Shown: positions 44,746 to 55,489, counted from the stretch's first letter. The stretch is DNA of 64,000 nt from Pseudoalteromonas piscicida (GCF_002208135.1 NZ_CP021646.1:3618501-3682500); one strand, 5' to 3'. Made by a program: numbers and translations. Notes: generated by a model from the sequence alone, not told the origin.

Positions 44746-44823
44746 GTAAATATTCCTTTTTAAAATTAAAGGAACATTGTAAATAAAAATTACATGTAGT
44801 TCATTATTTAAGTTATTCTTTTA

Positions 44824-44870
44824 GGGTGACTTTGATCCACAACAATTCCTTAGTCACCCCTATATCACCC
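44824..44870. promoter_or_regulatory. Candidate integrase arm-type sites (right)
   Basis: GGGTGAC (44824-44830), GTCACCC (44853-44859) and ATCACCC (44864-44870) lie 34-80 bp inside the right repeat and share the motif found next to the left repeat. Confidence 0.5.
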
Positions 44871-44893
44871 TCAAAACTTAAAACTAGCTAATT

Positions 44894-45004
44894 TTATTGA
44901 AAGTCCGTCCAATCCAGCATGGGTGCAACGCTAAAGCGGCGAAAGGCATCAACACAGTGATTAGGTATCTGTAGCTCAAAGGGTGGAGTAGGTTGTTGGC
45001 TCAT
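44894..45004 (-). pseudogene. Displaced original 5' end of host dusA
   Basis: ATG 45004 opens MSQQPTPPFELQIPNHCVDA then [14 protein letters not shown] encoded in the right repeat, then FQ and a stop two codons into the phage. It is a 36-codon orphan N-terminus of the pre-integration dusA; the functional gene now has a different, phage-derived N-terminus. Confidence 0.9.
44904..44947. repeat. Right attachment repeat
   Basis: 44 bp identical to 30714-30757. Beyond it lies the original dusA 5' end and upstream region (nested inverted repeat GCCGTACC ... GGTACG at 45039-45079 around the palindrome ATTCAATATTGAAT). Confidence 0.93.
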
Positions 45005-45165
45005 AGTATGACTTTCTCAATCAGATTTACTATCAATGGCCGTACCTGTTATTCAATATTGAATATCTATAATGGTACGTGGCTCAAATAGGTGATTGCG
45101 TAGTATACCGTAGCTTCTAATACTTCGTTAAGTATACACAACGAATTATTGCCAATAGTAAATAC

Positions 45166-45198
45166 TAAAAAGCCGCAAGTAATTGAACTTGCAGCTTT
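45166..45198 (-). terminator. Terminator of the serine hydrolase gene
   Basis: On the minus strand AAAGCTGCAAGT pairs with ACTTGCGGCTTT and a T-run follows, 32 bp after the stop codon. Confidence 0.85.
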
Positions 45199-45229
45199 CG
45201 AGTTGCTTAGGCTACAGCCTCAAGGCGAC

Positions 45230-46705
45230 TTATAGATATTCCTTCACTTCCGCCACTTTATTTCTTGCGAACTGACTGTTCGGGTTTATCGCAAGTAACT
45301 GCTGATAGTGCACCAGTGCTTGCGCATACTGCTTGTTTAACTCATACGCTTGCGCAATGCTGTTGTGGTAATATGGCTGCTCGTTATTCTGTGTCAGCGC
45401 AAATTTAAAGATTTCGATACCATTATCAACTTGGCCATTTTCGACCAGCTTATTGCCCCACTCCACTAAGATCTCTAAGTCATACATTACACCGGTATCT
45501 TGCTGCGCTTTTGCAAACGTAGCGGCGAAGTTGGTAAAACCTTGTTTATCTGTCAGCTGCTTTAAGTACACCATTGGCTGATAGGCCTTTTGCTTACTAG
45601 CGTCGTTAAAGTTGGGAATATAATAAGCAGCAATATCATCGACAAAGGTAATGGGTAATCCACCCAGCAAGTTAGTGAGTATAATCACCGAGACTTTGTC
45701 TTCAGGGTAAGTGATCACTGTAGTCGCGTCACCACCACTTGCACTGATTGCTGGGTGATATTTACGCTGAGTCACTTGCCAACCCATTGCATAACCGTTT
45801 TCTTTGTTGTTAAAGGCTTCTGTACGCCCGTTGTTTAGCTTAACTGGCGTCCATAGCATATCTAACTCTTTAACCAGCTCGCCTTGTTGTAGTGATATAA
45901 GATAGTTAGCCAGCTCCGTTGCCGTTGAACTCATTCCCGCGGCGGTTCTTAGCATATAAGGGAATTCGCCGTAAAAGTTTTTGTAATTCCCCTCACCCAA
46001 ATGAATATATTGGCGAGCCTGATTTGGCACCATAAGTTCAAGATAGTCAAAACCTGCCTGCGCTGTCTTTGGCATATTGGCACGTGCTAACTGCATCTTA
46101 GTAATAAAAGCAGGAAACCCTTCAGGTGCATATTTATCAATGATTTTACCCAAAATCACATAACCAGTTTGGTTATAACGAAAACGTGAGTTAGGTGTAA
46201 ATTGAAGTGGCTGCTTTTGCACCGCTTGCCATGAGGCCTCTACATCGTTCGGTACAATGGTTTCTAGGGCATAATTTGATGCCAGGATCGGTGGTAATCC
46301 TGTCGTGTGACCCATTAATTGATTAATTTTCAGTTGCTGCCAAGCCTTTGGTAAATCGGGTAAATGTTTACCAATTTCATCGTCAATGTTGAGATAACCT
46401 TGCTCTGCTAGCTGTACAATTGCAACACCGGTAAAAGCCTTTGTCATCGAATTAATCGGAAATAACGTCTGTTCGGTAACAGGCACTTGGTGTTGTAAGT
46501 CGGCAAACCCATAACTTGCTTGCTTAACGATTTTATCGTCCTTGATAACAGCCAGCTGTAGGCCCGGAATATGCCTTTCCTTCATGAGGGTTTTGATCAG
46601 CTTGTCTACCGACTCAGCCTTCACCAAAGATGAAAATAATGCCGACCATAAAAGCGTGCCGAACCATAACACTGTTGATAGTAATACTTTGTTATTTTTG
46701 TACAT
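45230..46705 (-). CDS. Exported serine hydrolase (class C beta-lactamase-like) with C-terminal TPR
   Basis: 491 residues from ATG 46705 (GGAAC 7 bases upstream). An N-terminal signal (LLSTVLWFGTLLWSALFSSLVKAE) precedes the penicillin-binding fold with SxxK as S-M-T-K (PINSMTKAFTG). In place of YxN the protein has RYNQTGY, so the asparagine is shifted or replaced by Gln. ASGGDATTV is near the third motif. The last 100 residues form TPR-like helices (YAQALVHYQQLLAINPNSQFA). It probably hydrolyses peptides or esters in the periplasm. A longer frame to 46789 lacks a signal peptide. Confidence 0.85.
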   Translation of the reverse strand: MYKNNKVLLSTVLWFGTLLWSALFSSLVKAESVDKLIKTLMKERHIPGLQLAVIKDDKIVKQASYGFADLQHQVPVTEQTLFPINSMTKAFTGVAIVQLAEQGYLNIDDEIGKHLPDLPKAWQQLKINQLMGHTTGLPPILASNYALETIVPNDVEASWQAVQKQPLQFTPNSRFRYNQTGYVILGKIIDKYAPEGFPAFITKMQLARANMPKTAQAGFDYLELMVPNQARQYIHLGEGNYKNFYGEFPYMLRTAAGMSSTATELANYLISLQQGELVKELDMLWTPVKLNNGRTEAFNNKENGYAMGWQVTQRKYHPAISASGGDATTVITYPEDKVSVIILTNLLGGLPITFVDDIAAYYIPNFNDASKQKAYQPMVYLKQLTDKQGFTNFAATFAKAQQDTGVMYDLEILVEWGNKLVENGQVDNGIEIFKFALTQNNEQPYYHNSIAQAYELNKQYAQALVHYQQLLAINPNSQFARNKVAEVKEYL

Positions 46706-46904
46706 GATTGTTCCATTACTCATTTTCGTTTGAGAGATAGCTACATCATTACAAAAATCAGACCAAATATTAAAACCCTTAAATATCATAATGTTAACAA
46801 AACAACTTCATCATCAAAGGTAAGTTTTTGACTATCATTTAGTCATTTTCACCAATTAATATCGTTCGTTTACTAACCCTATTCAAACACGTAGTGAGAG
46901 GCAT

Positions 46905-46925
46905 AAAAAGGGCTCACTATGAGCC
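46905..46925 (-). terminator. Terminator of the S8 peptidase gene
   Basis: On the minus strand GGCTCA pairs with TGAGCC around a 3-base loop, followed by a T-run, 34 bp after the stop. Confidence 0.75.
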
Positions 46926-46958
46926 ACTTACTACTATGGAGAATGGACAAGGACAATA

Positions 46959-49900
46959 CTAACGCAATCTATTTCTGAACCACGCTATCGGCCCAAATAG
47001 CAATAACCAAGCAAGAGAACCTGAACTAGATTTCGTCTCTGGTTCTGGTTTTATGACTACAGGAGGCTCTTTTCCATCAGAAATAACTTTTAAATTGAAG
47101 CTAGTTGATGCCCTATCTGAAGGGTTTTCAATATCTGAGACCGTTACAGTCACGTTCGTATTACCGTAAAAATCTGTTTCAGGTTGAATGGTGACATTGT
47201 CTCCATTGACTTCAACACCAATGTGCTCCCCTGTTACAAGAATTTCATTGTTGCTGTTGTACTCATCGATGTAGTGCACTTTGAATGATAACGACTCATT
47301 TTCCGCCGTTTCCATATCATCCAACGGCGCCAAGGTGATATTACTCGGTACGGATAGCTTGTGTGACTTTGTTACACTTGCCATCCCATCAACGTCAATA
47401 TTGGCAACGAAATTCATTTCTCGACCAACAGACGCAGAAGTGATGTCTGCCCATACGGTAATTTCAAATTTTGATGATTCGGGTCCAACATAATCTAAAC
47501 ACACAACCATGCCGTCCTTCACTACACTATTTACCTCATTGAAATTGATCGTCCGCCCTAGGTACCCTTCGAGTGGTCCGTGAGAATATAAAGCTCCTCT
47601 AAACCCTTGAATACCGATACTTCCTCGATTGTCAGTAGACCCAAAATCGATATTGTCGTAAGCGAAATAGATTTCGTGCTCATTATCACCAAAACGCGTA
47701 TTTGCATTAAAGATGACCTCAAAATCAAACGAGTTATCACGCTTTTGCCATTGATATTGGCCCGAACCTTGATCATAGGTTGCGTCACCATAATCCGCTG
47801 CATTGTCCCATTCCACAATTCCCCAACCAGTGGGGGTTGTAGCAAGGGTAATACCTTCCGATGGACTCAAACCAAGGCTCATGATATCCATTGCATATCC
47901 TGGGAACCAACCTCTCCACAACGCGCTTAGCCCCTCGTATGGAAAGTTCTCATAAGGATATTTATCATGGAAAGGGAAGAATTGGGGACCTGGTCCAAAA
48001 TCAAGCTTACCATTAGGTCTTACCGTTAAAAGGCCGAAACCAGTATTTAGTTTATCTGAGTTGTTATAAAGACTTAGGTTTTCGTAACTACCATCAAATA
48101 AAGCTTTTACTGGGATCTCGTAGCCCTTGCGATAATTAATTTGATTTTTCTCATCAAAACCGGAAAAGATTGGCATTAGTCCAAATTCCCTAAGGTCAAC
48201 ATACCCCCCCGGATTGGAATTGCCAAAATCAGGAACCTTACAGAATTCGTCCGATATATTATTAGTAACGATATAATCTGGCGTCACATCTCTGGTATCT
48301 TTTTGGATACCTGATATGACTAATTTGTCTTCGGTTAAGTCAATTTCTACATCACGGCGTGAACTCAATACTTTTTGTCTATCAACATGCAGCCCCTCTG
48401 GAATATCAACGCTGAAAACAAATTTACGGTCTTGCCCTGTGTTGTTTTCTAATACTTCAAAGGTGAAAGGAACCGTGTCACCCACTTTGGCCTGAGTTTG
48501 TGGTACGTCAAGGTTCACACGATCAACACCGCGCTCTAATTTAATCGGAATTGAGCCTAAGTTATTGCGATTCGCCACTGAAGAGCCTACGTCAATCGAA
48601 CTGTAATAGGTTTCTCCTTCTGTCATCTCTAAGTTCCAAGCAATCTCCATATCTGCTTTACGAACATCATTAATTGTCGGAAATGACGCGGTAATTTCAC
48701 TGCTTACCTGATTATCTACTACTGCTACTGCATACTTGAAGGTTTCCTCTAGCCCCGCATACCCCTCTTCAAGGTTGTTATACAGCATGTACCAATACTC
48801 CCCCTTTTCTGGGTTATTAATGTTACAAAAGTTAGGGTAGATCGTATGGTTCGATACACACAAAATTTCATCTTGCGGTTGAATAATGCCATCTCCATTG
48901 TAGTCTTTCCCGACAAAGACACCGGGATTGCCTATTTTTAAGCTTTTTTTCAACTCAGACTGCTCAACGCTCTGTAACTCTACGATTAAACGTTTTGCAT
49001 CTGTCGGCACAGTGACAAAGCCAACATGCACCGCCTCGTCAATAATATCGTCATAATTCACTTCATCTGAACGATGTAATGCCCAAGGAAAAACTCTATC
49101 ATCGTCTTTTGGAATAGTGACTGTTTTAAGATCGGCTTTTACTGGCTGATACACCTGAGCCTTAGGGGCATCAACTAAAGGTAAGGTAATACCTTTTACT
49201 GTATAGTTGTCGCTATTCGCATGGGCGGTAACTTTTAAACGTGACGGCAATTCACCACGATTATATTTAAATGCGACAGGCCAATGCGCTTGCGGAATAC
49301 TCGCATCTTGTGCTTTGAACACTAAGTTTGTGTGCAATTCCACTTCCGAGTTACTGAACCAATCTTGGGTGTCCATCACAGAAGCTTTAACTATGATGGT
49401 TTGCGACTCACCTGCTTTTAGAGAAAAACTGTCGGGTAAGATCTCAATGTTCACACCATTTTGTGCCGACTGCTGGCGCATGTCATATGCCCAGTTAACG
49501 ACATCTTCATGACTCACATTCCAAGTTCCGTCTCGAGTGGCTTTGACAGTACGTATCCACTGACACTCTGGTGCACAAGCAAAGTTAACTAGATTTGGCA
49601 TATTGAGTTTGTGCGGCGTACCACCGTTGAAAGGATCTGCGGCTAGAAAATTATCTGCAGTTTCATCCATCACCAATCCTGATTTAACCGCATTGGCAAC
49701 ATTGATCCGTCCTGCACCGGCTCGGTAGATCTGAGCCTTATCGACCTCTCCACCAGTTTGATTTAAACGATAATATTTAACCGTATTATCAGCCGTCATT
49801 GCTAACGCTGACTGTACCTCCGATGCACTCCATTCCGGATGAGCTTGGCGAATAAGTGCCATTGCACCAGCAACATGGGGCGATGCCATTGACGTGCCGC

Positions 49901-52006
49901 TGCTCAATGAGTAATCCATACCGTAAGGTTCTGCGACAAAGGGGTGTTCATCTGAATACGCAGCGTAGATCGAGACACCTGGCGCAGCTAACGTTGGTGC
50001 TAACACTTCAATATTATCGAATGATGGCCCTCTTGATGAAAAGTCGGCGAGCCAATCAGCATCGGCATTATCAATGTGTCGTTCTATTTTTGTCGGATTG
50101 ATGGTGATCATATGCCCTTTTTCAGTGCGACTATCAATCCAATCTTCAAAACTTGTATTTGGTTCTGTACCGTGCCATTGGTCATAAGTGAAATGCACAC
50201 TGGGTATAGAATAACTTTCAGCAACCGTGCTTTGGGTTTTATTTTTGTTGTATAGAATAAAGCCATCCGCTCCACCTGACTTAATATTCTCTACCTTGGC
50301 AGTACGGGCGTTAGCATCAGGGTCTTGAGGGTCATGACGTTGACAGATAACGATAACATTTGTTTCTCCTTCAACGGCCCCGGTATTTCTGTTCCGTCGT
50401 TAAAGAAATCAAAAGTGCCGGCTGGATATGCGTTTACACAGTAGCCGTTACTGTCTTTAGTACCACTCACATCTACATAATCTTTGGCCCAAACAACCAC
50501 ACCTGTAAGTGCTTTTTTGTTTATTGAGCCGCCAACTATTCCACTGTTAGCCCAGCCCGGAATTTCGCTCCCCATACTCGGATCGATAAATCCGGCATAC
50601 TCAACTGGAGTTGCAATTTCTACAGTTCGACCGTGAGTGGTTGCAGCTACCTGAGTCAGCCATGGGGACGAATTATCCAGATATCCCAAACACTCTGTTG
50701 CGCCGCACACACCTGTACCATCATTACCAGCCGCCGCCGCGACATTGATGCCCGCCTTTCGCGCTGACAAAAACGCCAGCTGCACTGGGTCCTCCCAAAC
50801 ATTCGAGTCTGCCCCACCAATCGAAAAGTTGATAACATCCACGCCGTCCGAAATCGCATCTTCAATTCCCGCAACTAGTGCTTCCCCAGGGCATCCTTTA
50901 TAGCCACTATTATTTGAGGAATGGCACACTTGGTAAGCGACGATATTTGCTCGTGGAGCAACTCCCGAAATTTCCGTAAAGAGGCCATCCTTTATGACTT
51001 TGCCATCTTGCTCATCACCTGTACCAGCGACCATATAAGGCACGTCTCTGATCACATTACCAGCCGCTGTTGATGCGACGTGTGAACCATGCCCTTGATA
51101 ATCCTCTCCTATGGCTGGCCAATCAGGGATCATACTGGAATAAGAATCTGTGATTACATCGTATGAGCGCACGCCTATCAATTTATCATTACACCGGATC
51201 AACTCAGCCTCTTCGACACAGTCTCCAACATAATTACCCGCGCCCCAAGGATTGGTATGGTCATAACCATCCCCCGAAATATCTGCAAAAGAAGGATGAT
51301 CTGAATTAATCCCTGTATCAATAATACCTATAATTTGACCCTCTCCTTTGTACTTTACACCACTAGAAGAGGCAGCACCTGACCATACTTGATCTGCTTT
51401 TATTTGCTTATGCCCTTCATCTGATAGCAAATCATAGTTTTTGGAACGTATCACCGAGGCAACACTACCCAAGCTTGCAATGCGCATCGCCTCTTGCTCG
51501 GTCATTTTCATGGAAAAGCCATTTATCGCTTTCGTAAATCGATGACGAAGCTTAGTGCGGCCAGTCAACATACTGATTTCATCAATTACTTTTTCTTGCT
51601 TATCAATAAGTTTACTTTCATAAACTTTGATTGCATTAGATATGGCTTGACCACGCTGAAATAGTTTATTTGACGCAGAATAGCGTGTTCGGCCAACCGT
51701 TGAATTTAGTTCATTCGCTGCAATTGCCACTGAAGCATCACGTAAGCGAACGATATAAACATGTTCGCCAGCTATACGCTCATTAACGAACTCTCTTTTA
51801 GGCGTATTTAGATTAACGTTAAGGCCTAAGCGCGCTTCAATTGGTTGCTCTTGCTGGTATAGTTTGCTTTGTAAGTCACGTATATCTTCAAGATTAAAAC
51901 TGGGCGCTTGCAATACACTTGATAAATGTTCACTTTCTAATGCGTATAGCGATCCGGCGCAGAAGAGCGCGGCACTAACTCCAGTAGCTATTGTTGTTTT
52001 TTTCAT
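46959..52006 (-). CDS. Large exported S8 (subtilisin-like) peptidase with PA domain and sorting-type C-terminus, broken by one missing base
   Basis: With one base added in the C-run 50378-50381 the frame continues from GTEIPGAVEGETNVIVICQR to the second part and gives about 1682 residues. Signal peptide (1-22), inhibitor-I9-like propeptide (about 80-190), catalytic D230 (IIDTGINSDH) and H306 (GHGSHVAS), a PA domain inserted around the break (RTAKVENIKSGGADGFILYN), and Ser near 705 (SGTSMASPHVAG). Fibronectin/cadherin-like beta domains and a C-terminal SSSGSLAWLLLFGPIAWFRN helix follow, which resembles the GlyGly-CTERM sorting signal. GAGAGG precedes the ATG. Confidence 0.9.
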
Positions 52007-52378
52007 AATAACCTCTCACCACACAATCAAATTCTCAAATTATTTAAAATAAAACGTTAACAACTTGATTCAAACACATGAGATTAAGGTGAGCCTAGAA
52101 ACATCTTGTACACTTTTGTACCTTCCCCATTGATTAAAATTAGGCAACGCTCGGTCAAGTCAGAAATACAGGGGATTTTTGTAGCAATTTGTACAGTCAT
52201 TCTTTAGCAGATCGCATTTACAAGAATATAAATTCATAGCAATCAAGCACTTGAATTATCTTCCTATTGAGTATCATTAACTCAATGTAGATCTGATTGT
52301 TTTTTAACCAAAAATAGGGTTGCTTCGCATATGAAAGTAGATAGGATTCAATAAGGAGCTAATTCGGACCCCTGCAAT
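52007..52378. other. Intergenic region between the S8 peptidase and mipA-like gene
   Basis: About 370 bp between divergent genes, AT-rich. It must hold both promoters, but I see no clear consensus boxes. AAGGAG at 52352-52357 is too far (21 bases) from ATG 52379 to be its ribosome site with confidence. Confidence 0.4.
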
Positions 52379-53215
52379 ATGAATAAATATCTTCTGTGTG
52401 TCTGCACTTTGTTTTCCGCTCACGGAATGTCACAAAGTCTCAACGCCGAATCTGAGATGTATGTTGGAGTGGACACCTATGAAGCCTCATTAATTATTGG
52501 ATATGGCGGGATAGAAAGCCCATTAGTAGGCGCTAAACATTTTAGTTCAGTTTTACTACCTCACTTCGCCTATTATGGCGATAGATGGTACTTCGATGAC
52601 TTTTCTCTTGGCTACAGCTTGTATCAAGACAAGTCTATTTACATTGATCTGGTCACCACCTTTAATGAAGATGGCTTCTTCTTCGAACTTGACGGTGTAG
52701 ATAAACTATTTACGACTTCTGCAATACGGGATACATCCCGTCCCAATAGACCTCGACCCTCAGAACAGGCCACAGTAAAGCGCAGCCTCTCCTACGAAGG
52801 TGGGATCGCATTTGGTTACGCTGCAAAAGATTGGGGTGTTGAATTCACTACATTGCACGATATCAGTGGGGTGCATAATAGCTTTGAAAACAAATTAATC
52901 GCTTACCATGTACAAAGTTTATATGCTGGAGTATTGACCTTAGAAACAGGCGCTACCTATAAAAGTCGCGATTTAATAACGTATTATTATCGCCTCACCC
53001 CCCATGAAACGGTAACCAAAGCTCCACTCAATTTACCTAACGAGCATGCCATCAATTATCATATAAAACTGGAGTATCAATATCCTATAAGTCAGCGCTA
53101 TCACGTTACGTTTGGTATTTCTAACACTTGGATTGATAATGATCTCAGTGATACAGCTATGTTTGACCGGTCCCGGTACATATCTGGCTTCACTGGGATT
53201 TTAATCAAATTTTAA
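52379..53215 (+). CDS. MipA/OmpV family outer-membrane protein
   Basis: 278 residues with an N-terminal signal (MNKYLLCVCTLFSAHGMSQS). The family pattern includes LIIGYGGIESPLVGAK, FDDFSLGYSLYQ and a barrel end ISGFTGILIKF. MipA/OmpV proteins are outer-membrane barrels, some of which act in murein synthesis complexes or antibiotic resistance. First gene of a four-gene operon with DUF3019, response regulator and kinase, a combination I recall from Shewanella and Pseudoalteromonas. The start has no well-placed ribosome site. Confidence 0.85.
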   Translation: MNKYLLCVCTLFSAHGMSQSLNAESEMYVGVDTYEASLIIGYGGIESPLVGAKHFSSVLLPHFAYYGDRWYFDDFSLGYSLYQDKSIYIDLVTTFNEDGFFFELDGVDKLFTTSAIRDTSRPNRPRPSEQATVKRSLSYEGGIAFGYAAKDWGVEFTTLHDISGVHNSFENKLIAYHVQSLYAGVLTLETGATYKSRDLITYYYRLTPHETVTKAPLNLPNEHAINYHIKLEYQYPISQRYHVTFGISNTWIDNDLSDTAMFDRSRYISGFTGILIKF

Positions 53216-53221
53216 TCCGCT

Positions 53222-53596
53222 ATGTTTATTGGCTTTTTCATCTCTCCCTTAATACTATCAGCCGCTTTGGCAGGTGGTGCAGAAGCAATGTTAGACGTTG
53301 CCCCTCATATTTGTGTACAGAACAAACATGCTGCCGCCTGTACGATGGAAATAGAAGTCACCGCATCATCAACAAACCACTCGCAGCTATGTATAGAAAT
53401 AGCCGTAAAGAAAGAGCTGAAAGCATGTTACAACAGCAACAAAATTTCCGTCACCTATCGCGTAACACTTGAGAATACGACCACAATTTCGTTGACTAAT
53501 AATGACGGTGAAGTATTGATCAGTAAGAAACTTGATGTTGCGAAATTAGCCACAAAAAATTACCGGATCAGAAGACGCTTTGGGTGGGGAATATAG
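53222..53596 (+). CDS. DUF3019 protein
   Basis: 124 residues with a signal peptide ending near ALAGGA and a small beta-sandwich-like domain with Cys pairs (HICVQNKHAAACTMEIEV, SQLCIEIAVKKELKACY). The DUF3019 name is from memory of the MipA/two-component neighbourhood. Likely a periplasmic partner of the sensor or barrel. It lies 6 bp after the mipA-like gene. Confidence 0.8.
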   Translation: MFIGFFISPLILSAALAGGAEAMLDVAPHICVQNKHAAACTMEIEVTASSTNHSQLCIEIAVKKELKACYNSNKISVTYRVTLENTTTISLTNNDGEVLISKKLDVAKLATKNYRIRRRFGWGI

Positions 53597-53598
53597 CC

Positions 53599-54288
53599 AT
53601 GAGGCAGAACATTTTACTTATAGAAGACGACAAAGAGTTAGCCGACTTAATTTCTCGCTTTTTGGATCAAAATGGATTCGAGGTGTTAAAACTAACTAGT
53701 ATCCGCGAATTTAAAGTGACATCAAGCACACTCCACCCAGCTCTTGTCATATGCGATATTATGCTACCTGACGGAGATGGCTTTAAGCTATTTCCCTTGC
53801 TTAAGAAACACTTCAGTTGCCCAATTTTTTTCCTCACCGCATTAGATTCTGATCACTCCCAAATCAAAGGATTAAATCTTGGAGCAGATGACTATCTCAT
53901 CAAACCCATTCGCCCCGAACTATTATTAGCGCGCATCAATAGCGCTTTACGTTTAAAGGGCGTGGGAAGTGTAGTCAAAGTATTAGGGCCATTGACGTTA
54001 GACACGGCCCAACGCCGACTGCATCTTAATCACCTTTCGCTACACCTGAATGATGATGAAACTCACTTGTTCGAATTGTTTTTTCAGGCTTATCCAACTC
54101 CGTTATCTCGTGAGAATCTATTCCGAGAAATAATAGGAAGAGAGTATGATGGCCTAGACAGAGCTGCTGATTTAAAAGTGAGTCGACTACGCAAAAAAAT
54201 TCGTACTCACGGCCTCAAAGGCCTAGATATTATCTCTATCCGTGGCGAAGGCTATTTAATTCAAATACCGACTGTGCCACATGCGTAA
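53599..54288 (+). CDS. OmpR-family response regulator
   Basis: 229 residues from ATG 53599 (GGGGA 9 bases upstream); an upstream start at 53584 overlaps the previous gene and is less likely. Receiver: acidic pair EDD near 9-11, phospho-acceptor in CDIMLPDG (about D52), K in DDYLIKP. Winged-helix DNA-binding domain with SRENLFREIIGREYDG and RGEGYLI. It overlaps the kinase gene by 8 bp and probably controls the mipA-like operon. Confidence 0.92.
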   Translation: MRQNILLIEDDKELADLISRFLDQNGFEVLKLTSIREFKVTSSTLHPALVICDIMLPDGDGFKLFPLLKKHFSCPIFFLTALDSDHSQIKGLNLGADDYLIKPIRPELLLARINSALRLKGVGSVVKVLGPLTLDTAQRRLHLNHLSLHLNDDETHLFELFFQAYPTPLSRENLFREIIGREYDGLDRAADLKVSRLRKKIRTHGLKGLDIISIRGEGYLIQIPTVPHA

Positions 54289-55489
54289 ACAGTTTCTTCG
54301 CCTTTATGTCTTTATCATTTTTAGCGTGATTGCTGCACTAATCGCATTTGGTCAAATTTATCAAAATTACGTTTTTGAGTCTCCCCCAAGTATCACGTTA
54401 CCTATTACGGAATGGTCTAAGCTACTTGCAGATAAAACCAATACATTAATTACTCTGCAGCGTCATGAGCTAGCACTACCTGCAGATCTTGAAGAGCAAC
54501 TATCCCAACAACAGATGCTTACCGTCATTCAAGAAGGTCAGAACTATATCTATATAAAGGATTTGACCAAATCGAGTGAGTTAATTTATCGCATTGGGCC
54601 CATCACCATAGCACCCAATCAAGAGGATCACAGCGTTTATTTTATGCTCGCGTACAGCACCATAGCCCTATTAGTTATGGCATTTATCTGGCCGGTATTT
54701 AAAGACTTAGCTAAGCTAGAGCAGATTGCGAAGCAATTTTCTCGAGATAAAAAACCGTTTTCTCCTACGGTGAAACCCAGCTCCACTGTCTATTCACTAG
54801 CGCTGAGTCTGAGCGAAATGTCGACGCAAATTAGCCTTTTCATTCAGCTTCATGAAGACCTGTCTCGGATAATCTCTCATGAAATTAGAACACCACTTTC
54901 ACGTATGCGCTTTATGCTGTCATTGAGCGAAGCAACGGACGCAGAACTTAGGCAAACTATCAAACGCAATGTTGATGAGATAGAGAACAGGCTGACTCAA
55001 TACCTAGACTTTGCTCGGGTCGAGTATTTAACGCAACCTATCCACTTTAGACGCTTGGACGCTCATGAATTTATTAATAAAGAAGTGAAAAAAAATAAGC
55101 TTTTTACACGTATTGATATCAAAACTAATATATTAACGAATTCAATATATTGTGAACCGAATAGCTTCGCCATTTTAGTACAAAACCTGCTTTTTAATGC
55201 CGTAAAATATGCACAAAAACAGGTATCGCTAACGCTGAAAGACACTAATAGCGAACAAGTGCTGGAGATTTATGATGATGGCGCGGGCTTACCCAAGGAT
55301 GCAGCATCTCTACTTACGCCATTTTCACCCACAACCCGCAGCAATATAGCAAGTGGTTATGGTTTAGGACTGTATATAGTGGAAAGAATATGTCTTTGGC
55401 ACGCAGGTAATTTAACGATGTGTAATCATGACCATACGGGCGGCGCATTCATCACCGTAAAATGGCCGAAAAAAAAGCATCATAGGTAA
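54281..55489 (+). CDS. Sensor histidine kinase of the MipA locus
   Basis: 402 residues. Membrane helices at about 8-27 and 121-140 flank a periplasmic sensor loop of about 90 residues. H-box SHEIRTPLSRM with H200, N-box NLLFNAVKYA, G1 DDGAGLP, G2 GYGLGLYIV. It pairs with the overlapping OmpR-type regulator. The periplasmic DUF3019 and MipA proteins of the same operon could sense or respond to envelope stress; ligand unknown. Confidence 0.92.
   Translation: MRKQFLRLYVFIIFSVIAALIAFGQIYQNYVFESPPSITLPITEWSKLLADKTNTLITLQRHELALPADLEEQLSQQQMLTVIQEGQNYIYIKDLTKSSELIYRIGPITIAPNQEDHSVYFMLAYSTIALLVMAFIWPVFKDLAKLEQIAKQFSRDKKPFSPTVKPSSTVYSLALSLSEMSTQISLFIQLHEDLSRIISHEIRTPLSRMRFMLSLSEATDAELRQTIKRNVDEIENRLTQYLDFARVEYLTQPIHFRRLDAHEFINKEVKKNKLFTRIDIKTNILTNSIYCEPNSFAILVQNLLFNAVKYAQKQVSLTLKDTNSEQVLEIYDDGAGLPKDAASLLTPFSPTTRSNIASGYGLGLYIVERICLWHAGNLTMCNHDHTGGAFITVKWPKKKHHR

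Larger units (their letters stand above)
30714..44947. mobile_element. Corticovirus (PM2-like) prophage integrated in dusA
   Basis: About 14.2 kb bounded by perfect 44-bp direct repeats (30714-30757 and 44904-44947). Contents: tyrosine integrase, SOS-type repressor, rolling-circle initiator, packaging ATPase, a PM2 P2-like capsid protein of 269 residues after frame repair, several short membrane proteins, a spike candidate and a muramidase-like protein. There are no tail, portal or terminase genes, as expected for an icosahedral phage with an internal membrane. PM2-related prophages in marine bacteria have been described before; this one carries accessory genes near both ends. Confidence 0.92.
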
